Origin: an uncultured Bacteroides sp.
GTDB taxonomy: Bacteria > Bacteroidota > Bacteroidia > Bacteroidales > Bacteroidaceae
Direction of reading: 5' to 3'
Length of the DNA stretch: 64,000 bases
NCBI GenBank assembly: GCA_902492205.1
Contig: CABUKU010000011.1
Coordinates: 37,451 to 101,450 of the forward strand
Shown here: positions 44,711 through 52,607 of the stretch, in pieces
Position numbering within the stretch: position 1 is the stretch's first letter
Layout: the number at the start of each line of letters is the position of its first letter
The notes under the pieces: generated by a model
The model's database searches: none
The model's input: the letters and a program-made list of their open reading frames with translations, nothing else
What the model was told of the DNA's origin: nothing
Position numbers and translations under genes: made by a program

Positions 44711-44934
44711 TCGTGGGGGAGGGAAAAGTTGATAAATACCTTTTCAACCTTTGTTCCATTAGGACAATCTACACTTCCATAACCAACGCATACCCAATTT
44801 TCTCCAGTTTCCCCATTAGCTAATGCCTCTATATTTTCTAATAATAAAGGAGTTACTTCTTTTTTACTATAGGTAAAGTATAGACCTACAGCAATTACTC
44901 CACAAACAATAATAGATTTAATAATCAGTTTCAT
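44707..44934 (-). CDS. NVEALA family precursor peptide 1
   Basis: A 75-aa exported small protein: signal segment (IIVCGVIAVGLYFTY), leader ending LLLENIEALA, and a mature part of 36 residues starting NGETGENWVCVGYG with two cysteines. The family motif reads NIEALA. Its leader differs from those of peptides 2 and 3, so it is an older or separately acquired member. It lies directly behind the tandem-repeat promoter at 44960-45020, next to the membrane regulator gene. The propeller gene overlaps its stop codon. Confidence 0.82.
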   Translation of the reverse strand: MKLIIKSIIVCGVIAVGLYFTYSKKEVTPLLLENIEALANGETGENWVCVGYGSVDCPNGTKVEKVFINFSLPHE

Positions 44935-44959
44935 AACGTTATCTTTTATTTTTCTGTGG

Positions 44960-45020
44960 CAAATGTAGGGGTTATGTCAGCTTGAAAACAAGAAAAATAT
45001 CTAAGAAATTTCTAAGAAAT
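44960..45020 (-). promoter_or_regulatory. NVEALA-1 promoter with tandem 11-bp activator repeat
   Basis: The -7 TACATTTG (44960-44967, minus strand) is followed after 32 bases upstream by two perfect 11-bp copies of AATTTCTTAGA (through 45020); a third degenerate copy lies next to them. No -33 TTTG is visible. Transcription would begin about 19 bases before the ATG. Confidence 0.72.
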
Positions 45021-45055
45021 TCATTTTTGAGGAGAAAAGTGGTATTTATTGTGGA

Positions 45056-46042
45056 TTAATATGCATGAAGACAAAGACGATACCCTTTATTGGAATCTTT
45101 GATAATATTCAAGTCAGGAGCAACGTCTCCTCGTAAATCAGAAATTAATGTATGTATTCTCTTTGCTGTTTCAATTTTTTCACTTCCCCAAATAGTTGTT
45201 TTTATATCATCTATAGATAGGAAATGATTAGGAGCTTTTAGAAATGCTATTAAAAGCATGGCTTCTTGTTTCCGTATTTTATTTGGCTTGTTATCTTTAT
45301 ACAAGATACCCTCTTTGTTATTGAATATACTTTCCCCAAGTCGATATGTGTCTTCATCCAACTGAATAATCTTATGCTCCTTTTTTAATTGATGTAGTAT
45401 TCTCATCAGATATATATATGTAATTAAGGTGCATAAACAAATAAACAATGGTAACCATATGATGCCTTTGTATAGAAGTATGGAAATAATGGTGTATTGA
45501 ATATGTACATCTAAGCGTAATTCATCTTCAATACCTAATAAATAAGAAAATATGTAATTATAACTATTGTATAGTGTTGTATCTTGAGTTGTTTTGGATT
45601 GTTTATTTATTAAATCTGTTATTTTAATTGCAGTTGTTGCATTTATATTTTTCAATAGCAATTCGTTGTTAAAATATTTATTCAAAGTGTCAGGACAAAT
45701 TGGTAAAAAAGCATTTAAACAAGATTGTTTGATTAATTCGTCTACAGTGTTTGTATATCTGGGAATATTTGTTTCTCTATATGAATATGATTTCTCACCT
45801 TTTCCATCTTTACTAATTAATCCTTTATTAATCTTTGTACTTGTGTTACTCGTCGAATATGGTATTCCTGATTTCGTAAACCTTGTATTCAAGTCTCTAT
45901 CTATTGCAACTCTCAAAGAAGGTTCTAACTTGCTTTCAATATCTATTTTATTAGAATGATAAATTACAATAACCCAGATTAAACTAAGTGTTAATATAGT
46001 CAGTGAAGTGATAATGTATTTTATATATTTATTTCGTTTCAT
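45056..46042 (-). CDS. ToxR-like membrane-bound winged-helix transcription factor
   Basis: A 328-aa one-component regulator. Membrane segment 1 is at residues 8-28 and segment 2 at about 184-214; between them lies a periplasmic domain of about 155 residues with exactly two cysteines (C108, C116). The cytoplasmic C-terminus (about 232-326) is an OmpR/PhoB-type winged helix: IRKQEAMLLIAFLKAPNHFL, then KTTIWGSEKIETAKRIHTLI and IKDSNKGYRL. It is placed upstream of the NVEALA cluster, and 11-bp tandem repeats of the kind such domains bind lie in the cluster promoters. I infer that it activates the cluster, possibly sensing periplasmic redox state or peptide. Its N-in, C-in topology differs from ToxR, which has the DNA domain first. 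Confidence 0.8.
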   Translation of the reverse strand: MKRNKYIKYIITSLTILTLSLIWVIVIYHSNKIDIESKLEPSLRVAIDRDLNTRFTKSGIPYSTSNTSTKINKGLISKDGKGEKSYSYRETNIPRYTNTVDELIKQSCLNAFLPICPDTLNKYFNNELLLKNINATTAIKITDLINKQSKTTQDTTLYNSYNYIFSYLLGIEDELRLDVHIQYTIISILLYKGIIWLPLFICLCTLITYIYLMRILHQLKKEHKIIQLDEDTYRLGESIFNNKEGILYKDNKPNKIRKQEAMLLIAFLKAPNHFLSIDDIKTTIWGSEKIETAKRIHTLISDLRGDVAPDLNIIKDSNKGYRLCLHAY

Positions 46043-46063
46043 GTTTTAATTGTGTTGTCAGTG

Positions 46064-46093
46064 CAAATTTAGCAAATGAATTGCTAAGAAACA
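46064..46093 (-). promoter_or_regulatory. Putative promoter of the membrane regulator with overlapping repeat half-site
   Basis: The -7 TAAATTTG (46064-46071, minus strand) is preceded after about 11 bases by a single TTTCTTAGCA box (46083-46093). Here the box overlaps the core promoter and does not sit upstream of it, which would suit negative autoregulation. Confidence 0.4.
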
Positions 46094-46143
46094 AGAAGGT
46101 TCTCTTTCCTTGATAAAAAAGCATAGTATTTAAATTATTTTGA

Positions 46144-46151
46144 TAACTTTG
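46144..46151 (+). promoter_or_regulatory. Putative -7 element of the SusR-like gene
   Basis: TAACTTTG matches TAnnTTTG, 23 bases before the ATG at 46175. No clear -33. Confidence 0.45.
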
Positions 46152-46174
46152 CGTTTATAAATTGACACTGATAT

Positions 46175-47827
46175 ATGAAAAGAAGCACTATACTAATAAT
46201 TTTTATTTTTTATACTATCTTTTCTTTTGCAGGACAAAGACTTGATTCTTTATTGAATGTGCTTGATAAAACAATAAATGAGCATAGACAATATGTGGAG
46301 TTGAGGGAAAATAGAATTCAGCAGTTAAAAGCGCTTTTATCAAGGAACAATCTTTCATTAGATGATGTATATTCTTTAAATAAACAATTATATAATGAAT
46401 ATAAAGCATATGTTTGCGATTCGGCTATCAGTTATTTGAACTGTAACTTGGATATTGCGGAAAAGATGAATAATACAGATAAAGTCGTTGAAACCAAATT
46501 ACTATTATCATACCTGTTTGCTTCTTCCGGTATGTATAAAGAGTCAATTGATATTCTAAATTCAATAAAGCGCAATATGTTGAAATCTTCTTTTTTAGAG
46601 GATTACTATTTGTGCTATGACCATGTATATGGTGAATTATCATTTTATACACATGATAAAAGAAGTTCGGCTAAGTATAGTGATATTTCTTGGAAATATA
46701 AAGACTCTTTATATGCTATATTAGATAAGGAGTCTGAATTATATTTAAACATGAAAGAAACTCGTCAGCGTGATTTTGGTGAACCTCAAAAGGCTTTGGA
46801 AACCAATATGAAACGTTTACAACGCGTGGAATTTGGTACTCCGGAATATGCTTTGGTAACTTTTCATCGTGCTCTTGATTACTCAAAGCTGGAAGATAAC
46901 GAACAGCGAAAGATTTATCTGGCTCTGTCTGCAATATCCGATCTTCATTCTGCCATAAAGGATAATGCTTCTTTGTGGGAATTAGCTAATTTGATTTATA
47001 AAGATGGAGATGTGGATAGATCCTATAAATATATAAGGCATTCTCTTGATGATGCCAATTTCTTTAATGCAAGATTGAGGAATTTCCAGATATCCGGTAT
47101 TTTATCTATTATAGATAAAACATATCAAATGAAAAGTGAGAAGCAAAAGGATGAACTTCGTTTCTATTTAATTTTAATTAGTCTTTTATCCGTTCTTTTA
47201 ATCGCTGCGATTATGTATATTTATAAACAGATGAATAAACTATCCGTAGCACGTAATAATCTGCAAGATGTGAACGGACAACTTAATATACTCAATAGGG
47301 AATTGTCTGAGATGAATGAGCAATTGAAAAGTGCTAATCTGGATTTATCCGAATCTAACCATGTAAAAGAAGAATATATAGGTCATTTTTTAAGTTTATG
47401 TTCTACTTATATAGATAAGCTGGAAAGTTTCAGAAAGATGGTAACTAAGAAATTGACTACCGGGCAAGTTGCTGAATTACTGAAAATAACTAAATCAACA
47501 GATATACAGGAGAATGAGCTAAAGGAGTTTTATGCTAATTTTGATAATACCTTTCTTCATTTGTACCCAAGTTTTGTAGAAGATTTCAATTCTTTGCTTA
47601 TAGATGGAGAGAAGATCGTTTTGAAGAAAGGTGAATTGATGAATACAGAATTGAGAATTTTTGCTTTGATTCGTTTGGGAATTGATGATAGTTCTAAGAT
47701 CGCTGACTTTTTACGTTACTCTGTTAATACCATTTATAACTATCGTGCGAAAGTGAAAAATAAAGCTAAGGTTTCACGGGAAGATTTTGAAAATCTGGTT
47801 ATGAGAATTGGTTCTTTCTCTAAATAA
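46175..47827 (+). CDS. SusR-like transcriptional regulator (DUF6377 type)
   Basis: A 550-aa membrane-spanning regulator. A signal segment (ILIIFIFYTIFSFAG) leads a periplasmic TPR-like region (residues about 25-320). One membrane helix follows (FYLILISLLSVLLIAAIMYI, about 325-348), then a coiled coil (350-395), and a cytoplasmic C-terminal domain with a helix-turn-helix: LRIFALIRLGIDDSSKIADF then SVNTIYNYRAKVKNKA. This is the SusR/DUF6377 layout. It senses the glycan breakdown product in the periplasm and activates the susCD genes that follow. Position and family match BT3309 of the beta-1,6-glucan locus. Confidence 0.88.
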   Translation: MKRSTILIIFIFYTIFSFAGQRLDSLLNVLDKTINEHRQYVELRENRIQQLKALLSRNNLSLDDVYSLNKQLYNEYKAYVCDSAISYLNCNLDIAEKMNNTDKVVETKLLLSYLFASSGMYKESIDILNSIKRNMLKSSFLEDYYLCYDHVYGELSFYTHDKRSSAKYSDISWKYKDSLYAILDKESELYLNMKETRQRDFGEPQKALETNMKRLQRVEFGTPEYALVTFHRALDYSKLEDNEQRKIYLALSAISDLHSAIKDNASLWELANLIYKDGDVDRSYKYIRHSLDDANFFNARLRNFQISGILSIIDKTYQMKSEKQKDELRFYLILISLLSVLLIAAIMYIYKQMNKLSVARNNLQDVNGQLNILNRELSEMNEQLKSANLDLSESNHVKEEYIGHFLSLCSTYIDKLESFRKMVTKKLTTGQVAELLKITKSTDIQENELKEFYANFDNTFLHLYPSFVEDFNSLLIDGEKIVLKKGELMNTELRIFALIRLGIDDSSKIADFLRYSVNTIYNYRAKVKNKAKVSREDFENLVMRIGSFSK

Positions 47828-47985
47828 ATACCCTCGTTTGTGTATTAATAACATTTATAAAGCATCCACTTTTTTAAGGATTGAATATATCTGTATATTG
47901 CTTATATTCAAAATATTATATCTGTACTTGTTTCTGTAAAATCCACCATTTTATTCCACGAAAATAAACGGAATAGTATTGCTTC

Positions 47986-47993
47986 TATATTTG
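47986..47993 (+). promoter_or_regulatory. -7 element of the beta-1,6-glucan susCD operon
   Basis: TATATTTG matches TAnnTTTG. No -33 TTTG is found at the right distance, consistent with a promoter that needs the SusR-like activator encoded just upstream. Leader about 65 bases. Confidence 0.55.
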
Positions 47994-48062
47994 CATTGCA
48001 TCCTTGATACGAAAAAGAGTTTCAAGGATGAATAAGATTATTAACTTTAAAATTTAATACGT

Positions 48063-51000
48063 ATGAAAGAAAACAGGCGACAATTCGCTATGGGGAATTG
48101 TAAGATTCTCTTTGCTTTGTTAGCAATGCTTTTGTCTGTAAGTGCGTTCGCACAACAAATTACAATCAAAGGTGTCGTTAAAGATGCATCAGACGAACCA
48201 ATTATTGGAGCTAGTGTATTGGAAAAGGGCACAACAAATGGAACAATCACAGATTTTGATGGAAACTTTGCTTTAAAAGCCCAAGGTAATGCTACTTTGG
48301 TGGTGTCTTATGTGGGTTATCAGACACAAGAAGTGAAGGTTAATGGTAGAACCTCGATTAATGTTACTCTAAAAGAAGATACCGAACTTCTTGATGAGGT
48401 TGTAGTAATTGGTTATGGTAGTGTAAAACGTAAAGATGTTACTACTGCTATTTCGACAGTATCTACAAAAGATTTGGATGAACGTCCCATTATTTCGGCA
48501 GCACAAGCACTTCAGGGAAAAGCAGCCGGTGTATCGGTAATGCAGCCAAGTGGACAACCGGGTGGAGAAATGTCAATTCGTGTGCGTGGTACTACTTCTT
48601 TTAATGGTAGCAATGATCCTCTTTATGTTGTCGATGGTGTACCTGTAGATAACATTAAATTTTTGTCACCTAATGATATTGAGAGCATGCAAATTTTGAA
48701 AGATGCTTCTTCTGCATCTATTTATGGTTCTCGTGCGGCAAATGGTGTTATTCTTATTTCAACCAAAGCTGGTGCCCAAGGTGAAGCTAAGATTACTTTT
48801 AATGCACAATATGGTATTAATAAGGTAGCAAATAAAATTGATGTATTGAATACGGCGCAGTACAGAGAGTTACAAGATGAAATTGGTATTGTTGATTTAC
48901 CGGATAATCTGACTGACCAGACGGATTGGTTTGATGAAGCGTATTCTACAGGTAGTACACAAAATTACCAGATTTCTGTATCCAATGCAACGGATAAACT
49001 GAAGTATTTTCTTTCGGCAGCTTATGCCAACGAGCAAGGGGTTTTAGACGTTTCATTCTATAAACGTTACACTTTCCGTGCCAATGTGGAGAATAAAGTT
49101 CGTAACTGGTTAACAATTGGTGCTAATATTTCATATGCCGATTATTCGAATAACGGAGGTGGAACGATGGGTAAAGGTGCTAATCGTGGTGGCGTTATCC
49201 TTGCAGTTATCAATACTCCGACTTATGCTCCTGTTTGGAATCCTGAAAAGCCGGAACAGTATTATAACAATTTCTATGGTATTGGAAATATTACTAATCC
49301 GATTGAAAACATGGCTAGAAATAAAAATGATAGAGATCGTGAAAACAGGTTATTAGCTTCCGGTAATGTATTGATTACCTTTATTCCTGAGTTGAAGTTT
49401 AAATCTACATTCACTCTCGATCGTAGAAATGCTGTAAATACTACTTTCCTTGATCCTATTTCAACAGCTTGGGGACGTAATCAATATGGGGAAGGTTCTG
49501 ATAAGCGTAATATGAATACGGTATTGACTTTTGACAACATCTTGACGTTTAATAAAAACTTTAAGAAACACGGATTGGAAGCAATGGCAGGTTCGTCTTG
49601 GACGGATTCCGATTATACAAACAGTTGGATTAACGGTTCACACTACCGTGATGATAAGATACAAACCTTAAATGCTGCAAATAAGATTGCATGGGATAAT
49701 ACAGGAACAGGTGCTTCTCAGTGGGGAATCCTTTCTTTCTTTGGTCGTGTTTCTTATAATTATGATAGTAAATATCTGTTTACGGCTAATGTTCGTACCG
49801 ATGGTTCTTCGAAACTACATCCTGATCATCGTTGGGGAGTGTTTCCTTCATTCTCTGCTGCATGGCGTATCTCTTCAGAAGAATTCATGAAGAATCTGAC
49901 TTGGATTGATGACTTGAAAATACGTGCAGGTTGGGGACAGACAGGTAATCAGTCGGGTATAGGTGATTATGCTTATTTGCAACGTTATAATATTAACCGT
50001 GTAGAGTGGTTTAAGAAAGCAGAAGAAGGCGACAATACCGATTATGCCAATGCTGTTCCTACCATTAGTCAAGCTAACTTACGTACTTCAGATTTGACCT
50101 GGGAAACTACTACTCAAACTAATGTGGGTATTGACTTTACTGTGTTGCGCAATCGCTTGACTGTAAACATGGACTATTACTACAAGAAGACCAAGAATAT
50201 GTTGATGAATGTAACTTTGCCTTCGGGTGCGGCTGCTGCCAATACAATTGCACGTAACGAAGGTGAAATGACAAATAGAGGTTTTGAATTAGCAGTTAGT
50301 TCGAAAAATTTTATCGGTGACTTTTCATGGGATACCGATTTCAATATCTCTTTCAATAAGAATGAGTTGACAAAATTGGATTTGCAGAAAGTATATTACG
50401 ATGCAGAAACCAGTGACGTAATTAAAGAGAAAGTTGTTCGCAATGAACCGGGACGTTCTTTGGGAGGCTTCTATGGTTACATTAGTGATGGAGTTGATCC
50501 TGAAACAGGAGAACTGATGTATCGTGATTTAAATAAAGACGGAAGAATTTCGTCATCAGACCGTACTTATATCGGTGATCCTAACCCGGATTTCACTTAC
50601 GGTATGACTAACAATTTTTCATGGAAAGGATTTAGTTTAAGTGTGTTTATTCAAGGTTCTTACGGTAATGACATCTTTAATGCATCCAGAATTGAAACAG
50701 AGGGTATGTATGACGGTAAAAACCAATCAACTAAAGTGTTGGATCGTTGGAGAATACCGGGACAGATAACAGATGTTCCTAAAGCAAATTTTGATTTGAA
50801 AAATTCATCCTATTTTATTGAAGACGGTAGTTATTTACGTTTAAAGACAGTTTCACTTTCTTATAACTTCACCGGTAAGTTACTGAAGAGATTAGGTATC
50901 ACTCGCTTACAACCTTATTTCAGTGCAAACAATCTTTTGACTTGGACAAGCTATTCAGGAATGGACCCGGAAGTAAACCAATGGGGTAATAATGGTGCCG

Positions 51001-51071
51001 TTCAGGGTATTGACTGGGGTACATATCCACAGTGCAAGTCTTATGTGTTTGGTATTAATGTTGAATTTTAA
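48063..51071 (+). CDS. SusC-type TonB-linked transporter of the beta-1,6-glucan locus
   Basis: A 1002-aa outer membrane transporter with a signal (LLSVSAFAQQ), a carboxypeptidase-regulatory-like domain (IKGVVKDASDEPIIGASVL), a TonB box region (EVVVIGYGSVKR) and a plug (LQGKAAGVSVMQPSGQPGG, DPLYVVDGVPVD, ILKDASSASIYGSRAANG). The barrel ends VFGINVEF. SusD follows after 15 bases. The gene set around it (regulator, SusD, GH30, surface binder, GH3) corresponds to BT3310 in B. thetaiotaomicron, so the cargo is probably beta-1,6-glucan oligosaccharides such as gentio-series sugars. Confidence 0.93.
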   Translation: MKENRRQFAMGNCKILFALLAMLLSVSAFAQQITIKGVVKDASDEPIIGASVLEKGTTNGTITDFDGNFALKAQGNATLVVSYVGYQTQEVKVNGRTSINVTLKEDTELLDEVVVIGYGSVKRKDVTTAISTVSTKDLDERPIISAAQALQGKAAGVSVMQPSGQPGGEMSIRVRGTTSFNGSNDPLYVVDGVPVDNIKFLSPNDIESMQILKDASSASIYGSRAANGVILISTKAGAQGEAKITFNAQYGINKVANKIDVLNTAQYRELQDEIGIVDLPDNLTDQTDWFDEAYSTGSTQNYQISVSNATDKLKYFLSAAYANEQGVLDVSFYKRYTFRANVENKVRNWLTIGANISYADYSNNGGGTMGKGANRGGVILAVINTPTYAPVWNPEKPEQYYNNFYGIGNITNPIENMARNKNDRDRENRLLASGNVLITFIPELKFKSTFTLDRRNAVNTTFLDPISTAWGRNQYGEGSDKRNMNTVLTFDNILTFNKNFKKHGLEAMAGSSWTDSDYTNSWINGSHYRDDKIQTLNAANKIAWDNTGTGASQWGILSFFGRVSYNYDSKYLFTANVRTDGSSKLHPDHRWGVFPSFSAAWRISSEEFMKNLTWIDDLKIRAGWGQTGNQSGIGDYAYLQRYNINRVEWFKKAEEGDNTDYANAVPTISQANLRTSDLTWETTTQTNVGIDFTVLRNRLTVNMDYYYKKTKNMLMNVTLPSGAAAANTIARNEGEMTNRGFELAVSSKNFIGDFSWDTDFNISFNKNELTKLDLQKVYYDAETSDVIKEKVVRNEPGRSLGGFYGYISDGVDPETGELMYRDLNKDGRISSSDRTYIGDPNPDFTYGMTNNFSWKGFSLSVFIQGSYGNDIFNASRIETEGMYDGKNQSTKVLDRWRIPGQITDVPKANFDLKNSSYFIEDGSYLRLKTVSLSYNFTGKLLKRLGITRLQPYFSANNLLTWTSYSGMDPEVNQWGNNGAVQGIDWGTYPQCKSYVFGINVEF

Positions 51072-51086
51072 TAAATAGCTTATTAT

Positions 51087-52607
51087 ATGAAAGTAAAATA
51101 TATATTTCAAGGACTAACATGCAGCTTGCTGCTGACAGTTGCTTCATGTTCATTGGATTACGATCCGGTAGATACTTATTCTGACGTAACGGAAGGAGTA
51201 GTGGAAGAAACGGGAGAAAAAGTTGTATTTAAGGATAAAGCTGCGGTAGAAGCTCACATGACGACTATTCATAATAAATTGCATGATCAGCAAGAGCATT
51301 GGTATGTTGACTTGCTATTGATTGCAGATGCTCATTCCGATAATGCATATGGTGGTACTACTGGTGCCGAGGCAATCCCTTTTGAAGAAAACTCAATTGA
51401 TGGCTCAAGTTCGATTCTTACTCGTGACTGGGATAGATATTTGGGAGATGTTGCTGTTGCCAATCAGTTGATTTGTAATATAGATAATGTAAAGGATGCG
51501 ACTCTTACTACAGAAGAGCGTAACTCTTACAAGGCTCAGGCTAAGATTTTCCGTTCTATGATTTGGTTTGATATGGTTCGTTTGTGGGGAAACATTCCGG
51601 TTGTTACGACAGTTGCCGAAGATATTACTTCCGGAAATGTTGAAGAGGTATATCCTTCTTATTTTCCACCTCAGAAAACAGAATTGGAAGTTTATCAACA
51701 AATTGAGGAAGACTTGCTTGATGCAGTGAAATATGCTCCCGATCAAACAGGTGACAAAACCCAGTTCACTAAATCGGTAGCTCGCACATTGCTTGCTAAA
51801 ATATATGCAGAAAAGCCTTTGCGTGATTATGATAAAGTAGTTCAGTATTGCAATGCCATAGCTGATGACGGTTTTGATCTAGTAGACGATTTGAGTGATA
51901 TATTCGGAATGAATGCTGCCGGTACAGATATAAAAATGAAAAATACCAAAGAGTCTATTTTGGAAGCGCAATATGTATCAGGTAATGGTAACTGGTGTAC
52001 TTGGATGTTTGGTCGTGATTTAGTAAACTATGATAATAATTTTACTTGGGCTAAATGGGTAACTCCTTCGCGTGATTTGATTAAAGCTTTCAATGATGAA
52101 GGAGATACAAAACGTTTTAATGAAGCTGTTGTCTACTATGAGTGTACATGGAGCAACTATTATCCGGCAGATCATTATCCTTTTATGTTTAAATGTCGTT
52201 CGGCATATAACAGTATTATAAAGTATCGCTATGCAGATGTGCTTTTGCTGAAAGCCGAAGCTTTGATCATGGGTGAAAAGCAAGATTTGGAAGGTGCAGC
52301 CAAGATCATAGATCGCATTCGTGAACGTGCAGGCTTAGGAAAACTTTCAACATCTGTTCGCTCCAATAAAGATGCCATGCTGAATGCTTTGTTGAAAGAG
52401 CGTCGTTTGGAATTGGCATTTGAGGGACAGCGTTGGTTCGATTTGTGCCGTTTGGACAAAGTGGAAGAAGTGATGAATGCTGTGTTTGCAAAAGATAGTG
52501 GAAGAAAATCGTTGAAAAATATATTCAATGAATATTCTTATAAAATGGCTATTCCGCAGTCTGCAATTGATGCGAACGAAAATCTTGCTCAAAATCCGGG
52601 TTATTAA
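51087..52607 (+). CDS. SusD-type glycan-binding lipoprotein of the beta-1,6-glucan locus
   Basis: A 506-aa surface lipoprotein (lipobox LTVASCSLDYD) that captures glycan for the SusC upstream. Family signatures: AQAKIFRSMIWFDMVRLWGN, the TPR region, RYADVLLLKAEALIMGEKQ, and the closing KERRLELAFEGQRWFDLCRL. The stop TAA shares its last base with the ATG of the GH30 gene (52607), so the operon is tightly coupled. Corresponds to BT3311 by context. Confidence 0.93.
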   Translation: MKVKYIFQGLTCSLLLTVASCSLDYDPVDTYSDVTEGVVEETGEKVVFKDKAAVEAHMTTIHNKLHDQQEHWYVDLLLIADAHSDNAYGGTTGAEAIPFEENSIDGSSSILTRDWDRYLGDVAVANQLICNIDNVKDATLTTEERNSYKAQAKIFRSMIWFDMVRLWGNIPVVTTVAEDITSGNVEEVYPSYFPPQKTELEVYQQIEEDLLDAVKYAPDQTGDKTQFTKSVARTLLAKIYAEKPLRDYDKVVQYCNAIADDGFDLVDDLSDIFGMNAAGTDIKMKNTKESILEAQYVSGNGNWCTWMFGRDLVNYDNNFTWAKWVTPSRDLIKAFNDEGDTKRFNEAVVYYECTWSNYYPADHYPFMFKCRSAYNSIIKYRYADVLLLKAEALIMGEKQDLEGAAKIIDRIRERAGLGKLSTSVRSNKDAMLNALLKERRLELAFEGQRWFDLCRLDKVEEVMNAVFAKDSGRKSLKNIFNEYSYKMAIPQSAIDANENLAQNPGY

